DNA of 64,000 bases from positions 1-64,000 of the forward strand of contig JBKDOL010000040.1 in assembly GCA_046343015.1 (NCBI GenBank), given 5' to 3'. This document shows positions 45,518 through 55,135 of the stretch, one piece after another. Under the pieces are notes generated by a model that was not told where the DNA came from, did not search any database, and saw only the letters and a list, made by a program, of their open reading frames with translations. A program made the position numbers and the translations under genes. Every line of letters begins with the position of its first letter. Position 1 is the stretch's first letter. Source of the stretch: BJ22 sp021298375 (lineage in GTDB: Bacteria > Planctomycetota > Planctomycetia > Pirellulales > Pirellulaceae).

Positions 45518-46021
45518 ATGGAAGCAGAGCCAGAGTTCCGGATTCCTCCGCGCCTGCTCTTTGCCAGCCTCGGCCTGATCCTCGGTGTCTACCTTGCCGT
45601 TTTGCTCAGCCAAGTCCTCTGGACGGCACTCGTCGCCGCGCAGTTTTTTCCCGAGACGGCGCAGGCCTGGGGTGAGAAGCAATTGAAGCCAGAGGATTTC
45701 GCGGCACGCAGCGAACTGCTCATGCCGCCGCTCCTGTTCTGGGTCTCGACCGCGCTGACGGCCGCAACTTGTTTCGGCTTGGGAATCCTGATTGCCAGAT
45801 GGTCCCGATTCTCCCCCTTGGGGCACACCGCTTTCGCGGCAATTCTGGTCTGCGTGACGTATCTGCAGTTTGCTTTTGACAAACCGGCCGAGCTGAAGTG
45901 GATGGCTCTGGTCGGCATGCTGGCCTTTCCGGTCGCAATCCTGCTCGGCAGCCACTGGATGTTGCGACGCATGGAGACGGAGGAGCCGGAAGCGAATGAT
46001 CACTTCACCGACGGAGAGTAG
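45518..46021 (+). CDS. Three- or four-helix membrane protein
   Basis: 167 residues. Hydrophobic segments at FASLGLILGVYLAVLLSQVL, LLFWVSTALTAATCFGLGIL, TAFAAILVCVTYLQFAF and MALVGMLAFPVAILLGSHW, ending in an acidic tail. The opposite-strand open frame in this interval is a shadow. Unknown function; probably an integral membrane protein. Confidence 0.7.
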   Translation: MEAEPEFRIPPRLLFASLGLILGVYLAVLLSQVLWTALVAAQFFPETAQAWGEKQLKPEDFAARSELLMPPLLFWVSTALTAATCFGLGILIARWSRFSPLGHTAFAAILVCVTYLQFAFDKPAELKWMALVGMLAFPVAILLGSHWMLRRMETEEPEANDHFTDGE

Positions 46022-46030
46022 CCTTCCGGC

Positions 46031-46648
46031 TCATCTCCAACTCAACGGGCCGCTGGCTGCAGGATGTCCCGCCCAAACAAAGCGGAGCGCCAGGTCTTCG
46101 GCGGACGTCACGCCGATTCGGGGCGTGACCCGAATCTCTGCCGGCTTTTCGCCGGTGCGCGGCTCGCCCAGCCAAAGCCTCCGGCCGCCGGTCAAATCGT
46201 GCTGATTGAAATTTCGCCCGATCCCCAGAGCTTCACAGAGTTTGGCTGGGCCAGAACAAAGCTCTCTCGCCAGCACCGGTTTCGCGCGGCGCTCCGACCG
46301 CCGCAGCTGCATCAGACTCAGTCCCAGTCTCGGTTCGATCGCTCGAATCAGGACCGCTGCTCCAATTCCCTCTCCTTCCGTCACGACATTAAAACAACAT
46401 CGCGAATGGATGGGATAAACATAAGCGAGGCCGGGTCGCTGGAACATGGCCGCGTTGCCCGGAGTCAGGCCTCTGGCGGCATGGCAAGCCGAATCATCTT
46501 CGGGCAAATAAGCTTCTGTCTCAACGATGACCCCACCGCTCAACTGTCCATCGATTTGCGAATAGAGCCAAGTTCCCACCAGGTCCCGGGCGACGATCGA
46601 GGTCTCTCGCTCAAAAAAGGCCTGCGGCAGAATCGCTGACTTGCTCAT
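46031..46648 (-). CDS. mpg: DNA-3-methyladenine glycosylase (AAG/MPG family)
   Basis: 205 residues. Removes alkylated purines from DNA. The catalytic block is VETEAYLPEDDSACHAARG (Glu43/Glu45 region), followed by GLAYVYPIHSRCCFNVV, both typical of the human AAG-type family; length fits. It ends 10 bases from the convergent membrane protein gene. The repair genes ung and recJ lie a few kilobases away on the same strand. Confidence 0.93.
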   Translation of the reverse strand: MSKSAILPQAFFERETSIVARDLVGTWLYSQIDGQLSGGVIVETEAYLPEDDSACHAARGLTPGNAAMFQRPGLAYVYPIHSRCCFNVVTEGEGIGAAVLIRAIEPRLGLSLMQLRRSERRAKPVLARELCSGPAKLCEALGIGRNFNQHDLTGGRRLWLGEPRTGEKPAEIRVTPRIGVTSAEDLALRFVWAGHPAASGPLSWR

Positions 46649-46858
46649 GAATGCAGTTCTCTGCGGATCCGGGGAGGATTTCTGCGAAGCTTCAAGAAAT
46701 CAGCCGGGTCCTGGACCAGTCCAGCTGGCAGTTCTGGCGAGGCGTTGCGCCAGCGAAAGGCAATCTGCAGCTGGGGAGATTGGTTCAGCTACAATGCCGA
46801 CGTTTGGCTCAGCCGCCCGTTCTGTTTCAACTTCTCATCCAAGCAGCGAGTCCACTGC

Positions 46859-47650
46859 ATGATTGTCATCCAGACTTCCCTTGGTCAAGTCGCTGTCAAA
46901 GTACTTGGCGAGGGTGAACCGGTTCTGCTCATTCCAGGCTTTCCCCTCGATCATCGCATGTGGGAGCCGCAGTTGGGCACGCTCGCCCGGTCATTCCAAG
47001 TGATCGCCCCGGACCTCCGCGGATTTGGAGCCAGCTCGCAGCTTGACGGTCCGGTTTCAATGCGGGCTTTCGCGGAAGACTTGGTCGAGGTTTTGGATCA
47101 TGTCGCTCCGGATAAGCAATTCCATGTCTGCGGGCTCTCGATGGGTGGCTACATCGCGTGGCAACTGATTCGGCATTGGCCTGATCGGGTCGCCCGCCTC
47201 GTGCTGTGCCATACCCGCTCTGCCCCAGATTCGCCCGAAACGGCTCGCGGTCGCAGGCTGGCCATGGAGGGAATTCGCCACTCGGGACCTGCGCCGTTTC
47301 TGCAGGCGATGCTCGAGCGGGTACTGGGGAGCACCACGCGCGCAGACCAACCGGAACTCGTCGCCCGGGTGCGAGAGTGGATGGCCGAGGCCCCCCCCGA
47401 ATCGCTCATCCAAACGCTGGATGCCCTCGCCACGCGCCCCGATGCAACCCCGTGGCTTGAGTCGCTCGCTTGTCCGACCTTGGTGGTTGCCGGAGCCGAG
47501 GATCCGATCACGCCCGCGGAGGAAATGCGTGAAATGGCTGCGAGAATTTCCGGGAGCCGGTTTGAGGTGTTGGAAAAGGTTGGCCATCTCTCCCCCTGCG
47601 AGGCGCCGGAGACCCTCACCGCGCTGCTCCTGGAGTTTCTTCAAGCCTGA
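46859..47650 (+). CDS. Alpha/beta hydrolase
   Basis: 263 residues from the ATG at 46859. The nucleophile elbow is CGLSMGG (catalytic Ser), the oxyanion region is LIPGFPLDHRMW, and the acid and histidine appear in GAEDPITPAEEM and KVGHLSPCEAPE. This is a broad family of esterases and related enzymes; substrate unknown. Confidence 0.9.
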   Translation: MIVIQTSLGQVAVKVLGEGEPVLLIPGFPLDHRMWEPQLGTLARSFQVIAPDLRGFGASSQLDGPVSMRAFAEDLVEVLDHVAPDKQFHVCGLSMGGYIAWQLIRHWPDRVARLVLCHTRSAPDSPETARGRRLAMEGIRHSGPAPFLQAMLERVLGSTTRADQPELVARVREWMAEAPPESLIQTLDALATRPDATPWLESLACPTLVVAGAEDPITPAEEMREMAARISGSRFEVLEKVGHLSPCEAPETLTALLLEFLQA

Positions 47651-47839
47651 TGTCCGTTGCCCGCTGCCGAGTTCAACCGGTCGAGGCACTTGGGCCGTAC
47701 CTCGAAGACCTTGGGGCGGGGCACTGACCCTGCGGCGAGTGCAACCGAACCAGTTGAGTCCGTACCGCTGTTTTTCTCAGCGGTTGCAAGCAGGCAGTCC
47801 AACCATTTCGGGCAGCTAAGCCTTGGCTTCGCTTGCCGG

Positions 47840-48382
47840 TCAATCCTGCATCCCAAAGACGGTCAGGCTTTTGACGACTGCCCAAGTGTCAGGGAAGGTG
47901 TGAAAGCAGCGGACCTGAACGTGTTTGCGAAAAGCCTGCAAGTGAATGTAGCTCACCCCGCCAATCGAGCTGCGACCGCTGGGGGCAAAGCGATGCAAAA
48001 GTCCCTCGCATTCCTGTTGTTCATCGAGCTGTTGCTGCAGCGCGGCGAAAACCCGGGGATTTACCCCTTCGATCTGACACTCGGAACTCCAAGTCACCGC
48101 ATTCTGCAGGGTTGCCCGCGGGCGATGCACCGATTCGATGGCCTGGGAAACCATCCGGCGTTGCTGCGGCAACTCATGCCGCAGGCCGGCGCAGACCTCG
48201 GTCAGCGTCCACTGTTCGTGGCGAAACGTGAGCAGATGACCGCAAGTCGTGATCCGGTAATCGAGGCGGTACAGCTCGCGTTCCAACGTCCGCGCAGCAC
48301 AGCATTCGAACAGTTCCGGATGAATGGAACGTCCAAACAGGTGCAGGCCAAGTTCGGTAATCTTGGGGCGGACAAAAAGCAC
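47840..48382 (-). CDS. DUF2617-like protein
   Basis: 180 residues from GTG at 48382. The sequence opens with LFVRPKITELGLHLFGRSIH and includes LLTFRHEQWTLTEVCAGLRH and YIHLQAFRKHVQVRCFHTFP. It resembles the uncharacterised family DUF2617; no catalytic motif is apparent. A longer open frame on the other strand is a shadow. Confidence 0.6.
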   Translation of the reverse strand: MLFVRPKITELGLHLFGRSIHPELFECCAARTLERELYRLDYRITTCGHLLTFRHEQWTLTEVCAGLRHELPQQRRMVSQAIESVHRPRATLQNAVTWSSECQIEGVNPRVFAALQQQLDEQQECEGLLHRFAPSGRSSIGGVSYIHLQAFRKHVQVRCFHTFPDTWAVVKSLTVFGMQD

Positions 48383-48664
48383 AAATCACGTTTGGGAAAA
48401 AGCCAGGGACATCGAACAACGCCAGACGTTCTCAAGCTGCAGGATGCTTGTACCCGACTGGCGGAAACCGGGCCGAAAAGGAAGCGGGCGGCTGCGGATC
48501 GTCGAGCTGAATTATAGATGATCCTCCCTTCGGCCTGAATAGAAATTGGCTCATCCCGATTCGACTTGGAGGGAAGAAGTGTCCAGTTCGGAAGAGAATC
48601 AGTCCCCAATCCGCAGTACCCTTCTCGCGAGTGCCTCGGGAAAGCGAGTTAATTCATCTTGACA

Positions 48665-49396
48665 TCAGTTTGTCGCCGAGCTTTTCGCCACAACGCTGGG
48701 CTGAGCCTGAATTGCTGACCAATCAATCGGCGCGCAGCCGGCTGCCCGCAGGGCGGCGTTGCATCGGGAAAAGGGGCGGCTGCCAAAGAAGCCGCGATGG
48801 GCCGAAAGGGGCGAGGGATGAGGAGCTGTCAGCACAGGTTGCCGAGCGTCAATCAGTGCCCGCTTCTTTTGCGCGGGTCCACCCCACAGCAGAAAGACGA
48901 TCGACTGCTGCTGCCTCGAAACTCTTGAGATCACTTCGTCAGTGAACCACTCCCAGCCCACTCCCTGATGCGATAACGGAGTCGACTGGCGAACGGTGAG
49001 CAGCGAGTTGAGCAGCAGCACTCCCTGTCGGGCCCAGGGCTGCAAATCGCCGCTGGTTGGAGCAGGGCAATCAAGGTCGCTGGCCAACTCCTTGAAAATG
49101 TTTCGCAGGGATGGTGGCAGGGGAATTCCGGCGGGCACGGAAAAGCAGAGCCCGTGCGCCTGGCCGGTGCCATGATAGGGGTCTTGGCCGAGGATAACCG
49201 CCCGGACCCGTTCCGGCGGTGTCGCCGCGAAGGCCGCGAATACCCGCTCGGGAGGCGGAAACACGGTACTTGCCCGACGCTCCTGATCCAAGAAGGAACT
49301 CAACGCACGCATCCGTTCATCGTTCAGCAAATCGGCGAGAAGGGATCGCCATCCGCTGGGGATGGAATCGGCAAGGGAAGCAGACTGGCCTGACAT
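48665..49396 (-). CDS. ung: Uracil-DNA glycosylase
   Basis: 243 residues. The water-activating loop is GQDPYHG (Asp72) and the uracil-binding loop is HPSPLS (His193 to Ser198), both exact for family 1 Ung. It excises uracil from DNA to start base-excision repair. recJ is the next gene upstream on the same strand. Confidence 0.96.
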   Translation of the reverse strand: MSGQSASLADSIPSGWRSLLADLLNDERMRALSSFLDQERRASTVFPPPERVFAAFAATPPERVRAVILGQDPYHGTGQAHGLCFSVPAGIPLPPSLRNIFKELASDLDCPAPTSGDLQPWARQGVLLLNSLLTVRQSTPLSHQGVGWEWFTDEVISRVSRQQQSIVFLLWGGPAQKKRALIDARQPVLTAPHPSPLSAHRGFFGSRPFSRCNAALRAAGCAPIDWSAIQAQPSVVAKSSATN

Positions 49397-49419
49397 GTCT
49401 CAGCCTCGTGCGCGGTGGC

Positions 49420-51186
49420 TTAACGAGCCGCTGGAGCGGGGCAGCGACTGGGGCGGAAATCGATGAGTTGCAATTCGACGCGCCGCATTCCATTGAAGTC
49501 GTTGATCACCGGCTTGAAGGCGAAATCAAACAATTGCCCCTCGCCCGCTCCCAGTTGCTCGCTCCAATCGGCCTTGCCAAAGCCGACCGCTCGCAGTTTT
49601 GTCCGGTCCTGGCTTACACGCAGCGCCAAGTGGCGTCCATCGCTCCCCATCTTCTTGGGTGGCTCCACCAGTTGCACGCCTGTAGCGCAAATCACCGGCC
49701 GGGGATTTTCCTGCCCGAACGGCGCGAGCTTCTCCAGTTGCTGGACCGTCTCGACCGTCAACTGGCAGAGTGCAGCCTCGGCATCGACGACCAACTCCGG
49801 TTCGGGCGCTGCATCGCCGAAGGACCCGGCCACGGTCTCGAAAAAAGCTTCGCGAAACGCCTCGATGCAATGCGGGGCAATTTTCAGGCCGGCCGCAGCC
49901 CGGTGCCCGCCATAGCCGATCAGGTGGGATTGGCACTGTCCGAGCGCGGCATACAAGTCAACCATTCCTCCCGAGCGAGCTGAACCAACCGCGGGGCGCG
50001 CGTCGAGCGTATCGAGCGAAATGATCACGGTCGGACGGTGATACTCTTCAGCCAGCCGTCCAGCCACAATCCCAATCACTCCTACGTGCCAATCCCGATC
50101 GGCGAGGACAATCGCCGGATCGTTTTCCGGATCGAATCGCTCTTCCAACTGCTTGCGGGCATTTCGAATAATGGTTCGTTCCAAAGAGTCGCGGCTCTTG
50201 TTGAGATTGTCGATGTACTCGGCCAGCATTTCCGCCCGGTGAGGGTTATCGGTCACCAGCAACTCGACTCCCAACTGGGCTTGTCCGAGCCTGCCGGAGG
50301 CATTCAGCCGAGGGGCGAGGCTGAAGGCAATGTCTTCTGCTCCCAGCTTTGGTCGGCTGTCGAGTTTGGCGCAGCGGAGCAGAGCCTTCAGGCCCAAACC
50401 GCCGAATTCGACCAATCGCTCGATTCCCTGATGAACCAGAATTCGGTTTTCCTGCCTCAACGGGACCACGTCCGCGACAGTCCCAATCGCGGCGAAAGCC
50501 AGCGACTGAAAGAGCAGCAGTCGCAACGGTTCAGGCAGCTTTTCGCTCCCGCAATGCCGTTGGCAAAGTCCCCACGCCAGCTTGAACGCGACCCCTGCTC
50601 CGCACAGGCCGGCAAACGGGTAATCTCCACCGGGCAGTGCAGGATGGACAATCGCCGCCGCAGCCGGAAGGGTGGGACCCATTTGGTGGTGGTCTGTGAT
50701 GACCAATTCCAACCCGATTTCCCGAGCGACTTCTGCCTCGGCAATGCTCGCAATGCCACAATCGACCGTGATCACCAACTCCGCGCCTTGATCGCGAAGC
50801 TCGCGCAGCCGCTCGGAGTTCAGCCCGTATCCGTCATCAATTCGACTGGGGACAAAGTAGCTGACTTGGGCCCCCAGCAATTTGAGACAGCGGTACAGGA
50901 TTGCAGTCGCGGTAATCCCATCGCAGTCGTAATCACCGTAGACAACGATTTTTTTCTGTGCGCCCAGCGCAGAGAGGATTGCTTGACAGGCTTGCTCCAA
51001 TCCGGGCAACTGAAACGGGCCAGGAACCTGGGTCAGTCGCAGGTCAAAGAAGGCCTCAATCTCGCTCGCCCGGGTGAGTTCACGAGCCGCCAGGATTTGG
51101 GCAATCACTGGCGAAAGCCGATTCGCCTCACAGATTCGATCGACCACTCCCTGGTCATGCGGGCGGATTCTCCAGCGCAGTGGCAT
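49420..51186 (-). CDS. recJ: Single-stranded-DNA exonuclease RecJ
   Basis: 588 residues from an ATG at 51186 (the frame is open further upstream, but that part has no RecJ character). The DHH phosphoesterase motifs are visible: GDYDCDGITAT (84-94), VITVDCGI and ITDHHQMG. The C-terminal part contains GIVAGRLAEEY and GYGGHRAAAGLKI of the DHHA1 domain, and then an OB-like domain. RecJ degrades single-stranded DNA 5' to 3' in recombination and repair. Confidence 0.95.
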   Translation of the reverse strand: MPLRWRIRPHDQGVVDRICEANRLSPVIAQILAARELTRASEIEAFFDLRLTQVPGPFQLPGLEQACQAILSALGAQKKIVVYGDYDCDGITATAILYRCLKLLGAQVSYFVPSRIDDGYGLNSERLRELRDQGAELVITVDCGIASIAEAEVAREIGLELVITDHHQMGPTLPAAAAIVHPALPGGDYPFAGLCGAGVAFKLAWGLCQRHCGSEKLPEPLRLLLFQSLAFAAIGTVADVVPLRQENRILVHQGIERLVEFGGLGLKALLRCAKLDSRPKLGAEDIAFSLAPRLNASGRLGQAQLGVELLVTDNPHRAEMLAEYIDNLNKSRDSLERTIIRNARKQLEERFDPENDPAIVLADRDWHVGVIGIVAGRLAEEYHRPTVIISLDTLDARPAVGSARSGGMVDLYAALGQCQSHLIGYGGHRAAAGLKIAPHCIEAFREAFFETVAGSFGDAAPEPELVVDAEAALCQLTVETVQQLEKLAPFGQENPRPVICATGVQLVEPPKKMGSDGRHLALRVSQDRTKLRAVGFGKADWSEQLGAGEGQLFDFAFKPVINDFNGMRRVELQLIDFRPSRCPAPAAR

Positions 51187-51710
51187 CTGACAACTCCATT
51201 CGTGCGGGGGCCCGAGCGGTTCGAGCAGCCTCCCTCCGGGCAATCCTCTGCGAAAGACGTGCAGAGACCGGAGCGCTAAGGCGGGACCGCACGTAGTATA
51301 CCGGAACCGGAGCCTTTTGGTTCGGCAGAAGAAACGCCCGATCGGAGAAACGCGGGGCCAAGGGACGTTGCGGATGGGCCAGCCAACCACCGACAAAAAA
51401 ACGCGTCGCTGCGGAGCAGGACGCGTGGCTGGTGATTTCTTGTTTTCGGCCAGTCGTCGCCCGGACCGGACCACTGAGCGAGAGCGTCACTGAGCGAGAG
51501 CGTCCAGTGGCGCCAACTCGCAACCGAGCGATTGGGGTGTTAAACCATTCAGCAGGGAGGAGATTGTCCCGGCTCAAATCGCAGCGAAGTCGAGATGCCC
51601 ACGGGGTCATCGGTCCGCAGCGAGCTTCACGGTTAAAGAATTCGGCAAAAAGAGTGTTCAGCGAGGAAGGAGTTCAGCGAGTCAGAGTCCCCCTCGCGAA
51701 GTTCAGCCGC
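51187..51710. other. Non-coding region with tandem duplication
   Basis: 524 bases without a supported gene between recJ and the L33 gene. They contain a 16 bp duplication (51472-51503) and an inverted acgcgt pair near 51400-51424. No tRNA signature is seen. Confidence 0.5.
51472..51503. repeat. 16 bp tandem duplication
   Basis: Two perfect copies of cactgagcgagagcgt in non-coding DNA. Confidence 0.88.
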
Positions 51711-51875
51711 TTACTTCTTTTTCTCGGCGTGAAGCGTGTGCTTCCGCAGCCGCGGGCAGTACTTTTTGATTTTCAGCTTTTCGCCACCCGATTTGCGTCG
51801 CAGGGTGTAGTTGTAGTCGCCGGTTTCCTCACAGACGAGGTGGACTACTTCGAGTTTCTTTTTGCTTTTAGCCAT
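51711..51875 (-). CDS. rpmG: 50S ribosomal protein L33
   Basis: 54 residues from the ATG at 51875. VHLVCEETGDYNYTLRRKSG and the basic end with KKYCPRLRKHTLHAEKKK match bacterial L33. Only one cysteine is kept near the end and one near the start, so this is a zinc-free (C-minus) form. It sits between a terminator and non-coding DNA, apparently as a single-gene unit. Confidence 0.92.
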   Translation of the reverse strand: MAKSKKKLEVVHLVCEETGDYNYTLRRKSGGEKLKIKKYCPRLRKHTLHAEKKK

Positions 51876-52219
51876 GGATGTCGTCTCTCCCAAGAAAAAA
51901 ATCGGCCCCGCGGGGAGCCGATTTCAGTGTTTCGTCAGGATTTCAGTTTAGCAAAACCCTGCGGGCCATGTAAGGCTCGATTTTTCGGGCTGCGCTGCGG
52001 CGGGTTCGCGGGAAAACCCTGCTTTTTCGCGGATCAAAGCCAATCTGGACGGGCGGTCAGGAAGACCCAGGATGCCCGAGACGGACCGGTTGCCTTTCTG
52101 GAACCGACTTTCTGCAACCCAGGCCGGAATCGGGCAGGTGGGGCAACCCGGAAACACGGCTGGGGAACGGCCTTGCCTCAGCCGCCCAATGGACTCCGCG
52201 GGTTCTGAATCGCTCTTGA
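51876..52219. other. Non-coding region with terminator
   Basis: 344 bases between the L33 gene and the end of the FHA-EAL gene, containing the minus-strand terminator listed separately. No tRNA or other RNA gene is recognised. Confidence 0.45.
51893..51926 (-). terminator. Rho-independent terminator upstream of rpmG
   Basis: On the minus strand, stem AAATCGGCTCCC(C)/GGGGCCGATTT around GCG is followed by a T run. It should end transcripts coming from the FHA-EAL gene and isolate rpmG. Confidence 0.8.
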
Positions 52220-53347
52220 TTAAGGCATTTCCGCGGTCGTGTTGGGCACGTAACGGGAAATCGCCTCGGGACGACCATAGTAATAACCTTGGGCGAATTT
52301 GAATCCCATTTGGCAGATGGTCTCATGGCACTCCTTGGTTTCGATTCCCTCTGCCAAGGTATTGATTCCCAAGTCATTGAGCATGCGTGCAAAGAGCGAT
52401 ACCAGTTCCTGCCGCTTGGCCGAAGCGGCGTGAATGTTGTTGGTCAGCTTCATGTCGAACTTCAGGTAATCGGGCCGAATCTCAGCCAACTCCAAAAGCC
52501 TCGCCTCGCCCACGCCGAAATCGTCGAATGCAAGTTGGATGTTGAGGTCATTCAAAACGACGCTCAGTTCCCGGATGGTGTCGATATTGGTGACTGCCCC
52601 CTCGTGAATTTCGAGAGTGAGCCTGCGGTTGGGATCGGCTTCGCGCAGCAACCGCAGGGAGGTATGCAGCCGGCTGGGGCCAAGTTCTTTCGGATGAGTA
52701 TTGAGAAACAGGTTGATTCCAGAGGGGAAATCACTGCCAACTTGAACGCCCCGCATGCGGAACACTTCACTCAGTTCCGCTTCCATGTTCAATTGCGCCG
52801 CTGCCAAAAACATCTGAGCGGGCATCTGCAGCCCGAACAGCCGGCTCCGACCGAGAACCTCGTATCCGATGCAGGCTTGGTCGGGCAGGCGGACGATCGG
52901 CTGGTAGTAGGGAAAGGCATTGCCGTCATTGATCAACCGGTCGAATTGCACCAGTGCCATCGCCTGGTCCGAAGAGTCGTTGGCGACCGTTCGGCTTTCA
53001 TTTCGTCGGGTGGATTGCCCGACCCGGAAGACCTCGGTGGCAAATTGGACGAGGTCACCCCCGTGCACTTGAACCTCTCCCTCCAGTCGCTGGCCATTGA
53101 CAAATGTTCCATTGGTGCTGTTCAAGTCGCGGACGATCAGGCCCGCTTCTGTCTGCAGGAATTCGGCGTGATATCCCGACACGCTGTGCGAGGGGATCGA
53201 AAGCGAGTTGTCAGGCTTACGGCCCACTGAAAACACAGACGCGTGAATCGGAAACTCTCGTGCTGGATCGCGGGGGGTCAATTGACCGGCCAAGTACCAA
53301 TCGCTGACTACCGGTTCGCATTGATGGGGAAAGGGATCAGAAATCAT
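52220..53347 (-). CDS. FHA-EAL signalling protein
   Basis: 375 residues from the ATG at 53347 (a TTG at 53455 is a weaker alternative). Residues about 30-115 form a forkhead-associated domain that binds phosphothreonine: VGRKPDNSL (41-49), SVSGYHAEF and DLNSTNGTFVNG (74-85). The rest is an EAL domain for breaking down c-di-GMP: Glu163 in YEVLGR (EVL instead of EAL), the Asn in FLNTHP, LEIHE, the two Asp of FDDFG, Lys in YLKFDMKL, EGIET and GFKFAQGYYYGRP. The metal and catalytic positions appear kept, so it may be active. It is divergent from the ATPase and kinase-tubulin genes. Confidence 0.9.
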   Translation of the reverse strand: MISDPFPHQCEPVVSDWYLAGQLTPRDPAREFPIHASVFSVGRKPDNSLSIPSHSVSGYHAEFLQTEAGLIVRDLNSTNGTFVNGQRLEGEVQVHGGDLVQFATEVFRVGQSTRRNESRTVANDSSDQAMALVQFDRLINDGNAFPYYQPIVRLPDQACIGYEVLGRSRLFGLQMPAQMFLAAAQLNMEAELSEVFRMRGVQVGSDFPSGINLFLNTHPKELGPSRLHTSLRLLREADPNRRLTLEIHEGAVTNIDTIRELSVVLNDLNIQLAFDDFGVGEARLLELAEIRPDYLKFDMKLTNNIHAASAKRQELVSLFARMLNDLGINTLAEGIETKECHETICQMGFKFAQGYYYGRPEAISRYVPNTTAEMP

Positions 53348-53675
53348 GGTGGGATTGGCTTCGAAAAAAGAAGCGAACTGCTGAGACGACTTTCGCTCCT
53401 TGAAGAGAACCTGCGGCCCGACCGCTGCTGCGGCGGGCGTCAGTACCTCCGCCAAGGGGCCCTAAATGAATAGGTCATGGCGTTTGCCAAGTCCGGTTCG
53501 CTCCAGAGATTTTCCCGACTTTCCTATTTCAGGAGCAAACCGGTCGTGCGGCTGGTAACGATTGTCATGACTGCTTCGAAAAAATAGATAGGGAATTCTG
53601 ATGTCCCCCAAAAGCTGAGCTACAGTTTCCCGGTTTTACGCAATCGATATCACCCCCCAGCCCCGCCTCCCAACC
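53348..53675. other. Divergent region between FHA-EAL and ATPase genes
   Basis: 328 bases with no supported gene. Both promoters of the signalling island are expected here; no clear palindrome was seen. Confidence 0.4.
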
Positions 53676-55052
53676 ATGAGCCATTCCACCAGCAGTGCCA
53701 TACTCGCATCGATCTTGGCGGATGAGTCCTTTCATCCGAATGAACCACCTTCGCTCGCGGAGATCGGCTTGCCCATCAGTCTGATCGAGGGCTTGATCGT
53801 CAAGCGGTTGGCGGTCATTGGACAGGCCAGCGGTCGCCAGTTGGCTGGGGACTTGTGCCTGCCATTCGGTGTTTTGGAGGAGGTGTACCAAACCTTGCGT
53901 TCCCAGCAGGTGATGGTGCACCGCGGTTCGGCTCCATTGAATGACTACTACTACAGCCTGACCGAAGCCGGCCGGGAACGAGCGGCAGCCTTGCTCCGCA
54001 GCTGTGCTTACACGGGTCCGGCTCCGGTACCTTTGCTGGACTACGTCATGTCGGTCGAGGCTCAGACGATCCGGGACGAACGTCCCCGCCGCAATCAGCT
54101 GATGAAGGCTTTCGAGGACATCACCATCGACGAGGCCTTGTTTGAGAGCCTCGGACCGGCAGTGAATTCGGGCGCCGGGTTGTTTCTTTACGGCGAACCC
54201 GGAAACGGCAAGACCACGCTCGCACAGCGAATTACCCAGTGCTTTGGCCAGGCGATCTGGATCCCCTGGGCGATTTATGAGGACGGACAGATCATCAAGT
54301 TTTACGATGCGGCCTATCACCGGCCGTACCGGAATGAAGAACATGTTCACGACCTGTCTTGCGACCGACGCTGGCAGAAAGTCCATCGCCCCACGGTAGT
54401 CGTCGGTGGCGAAATGACCCTCGACTCACTCGAGATTCGGTTCGATCCGGTCAGTAATACCAGCGAGGCGCCGCTGCAGTTGAAAAGCAATGGCGGCTGC
54501 CTCCTCGTGGACGATTTTGGACGGCAGCGGGTCGAGCCCCAGGAACTGCTGAATCGCTGGATTATTCCGCTGGAAAACCGGATTGATTTTCTTACGCTTT
54601 CGACTGGCAAGAAGATTCAGATTCCGTTTGAACAGCTCCTGATTTTTTCCACCAACCTCGACCCGGCGGTGCTGGCGGACGAGGCCTTTCTGCGGCGGAT
54701 TCCCTACAAGATCGAAATCACCGATCCCTCGCCGGAAGAGTTTCACGAGCTGTTTGCCCGGAGTTGTGAGAAGTTCGATTGCGAGTACCGCGCCGAGGCC
54801 GTGGATTACCTGCTGGAGAAGCACTATCGCCAGACACAAAGACGGCTTCGTCGCTGTCATCCACGCGACCTGTTGCAGCAAATCCGGAACTATTGCGCCT
54901 ACAACGAGTTCCCGCTGGAACTCAAGGAAGCCCACCTCGACCGCGTGGCAGGGACTTACTTTACCGCCGGACAACAGTCGTTTCGGCCCAGTTCCGGTGT
55001 CAGTGCAGGGGGCTCGGCAGTTCCCGCGCAGCCTGCGAGCCAGCTCACTTGA
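53676..55052 (+). CDS. AAA ATPase with N-terminal winged-helix-like domain
   Basis: 458 residues. Residues about 35-110 look like a winged helix (AGDLCLPFGVLEEVYQTLRS, then YYYSLTEAGRERA). The ATPase core has Walker A GEPGNGKT (173-180), Walker B LLVDDF with Asp279-Asp280 (Asp-Asp rather than the usual Asp-Glu), and sensor 1 IFSTNLDP. A C-terminal helical part and a Ser/Gly-rich tail follow. It lies 83 bases before the kinase-tubulin start on the same strand, so the two are probably co-expressed. MoxR-like ATPases often remodel protein complexes; that role is inferred. Confidence 0.88.
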   Translation: MSHSTSSAILASILADESFHPNEPPSLAEIGLPISLIEGLIVKRLAVIGQASGRQLAGDLCLPFGVLEEVYQTLRSQQVMVHRGSAPLNDYYYSLTEAGRERAAALLRSCAYTGPAPVPLLDYVMSVEAQTIRDERPRRNQLMKAFEDITIDEALFESLGPAVNSGAGLFLYGEPGNGKTTLAQRITQCFGQAIWIPWAIYEDGQIIKFYDAAYHRPYRNEEHVHDLSCDRRWQKVHRPTVVVGGEMTLDSLEIRFDPVSNTSEAPLQLKSNGGCLLVDDFGRQRVEPQELLNRWIIPLENRIDFLTLSTGKKIQIPFEQLLIFSTNLDPAVLADEAFLRRIPYKIEITDPSPEEFHELFARSCEKFDCEYRAEAVDYLLEKHYRQTQRRLRRCHPRDLLQQIRNYCAYNEFPLELKEAHLDRVAGTYFTAGQQSFRPSSGVSAGGSAVPAQPASQLT

Positions 55053-55135
55053 GCGAACTTCAACCGGCAGCGACTGTCCTGCTGCCTGACTAGAACCACT
55101 CCTCGGCAATCATCCAAGTCTTGACGACGAACCAA

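Noticed and set aside
45464..46003. 179-residue open frame on the minus strand
   Set aside because: Opposite a clear membrane protein; its translation is charged and repetitive.
51876..52219. tRNA gene near rpmG
   Set aside because: L33 genes often lie near tRNA genes, but no T-loop GTTCGAATC-like signature or acceptor stem was found on either strand.
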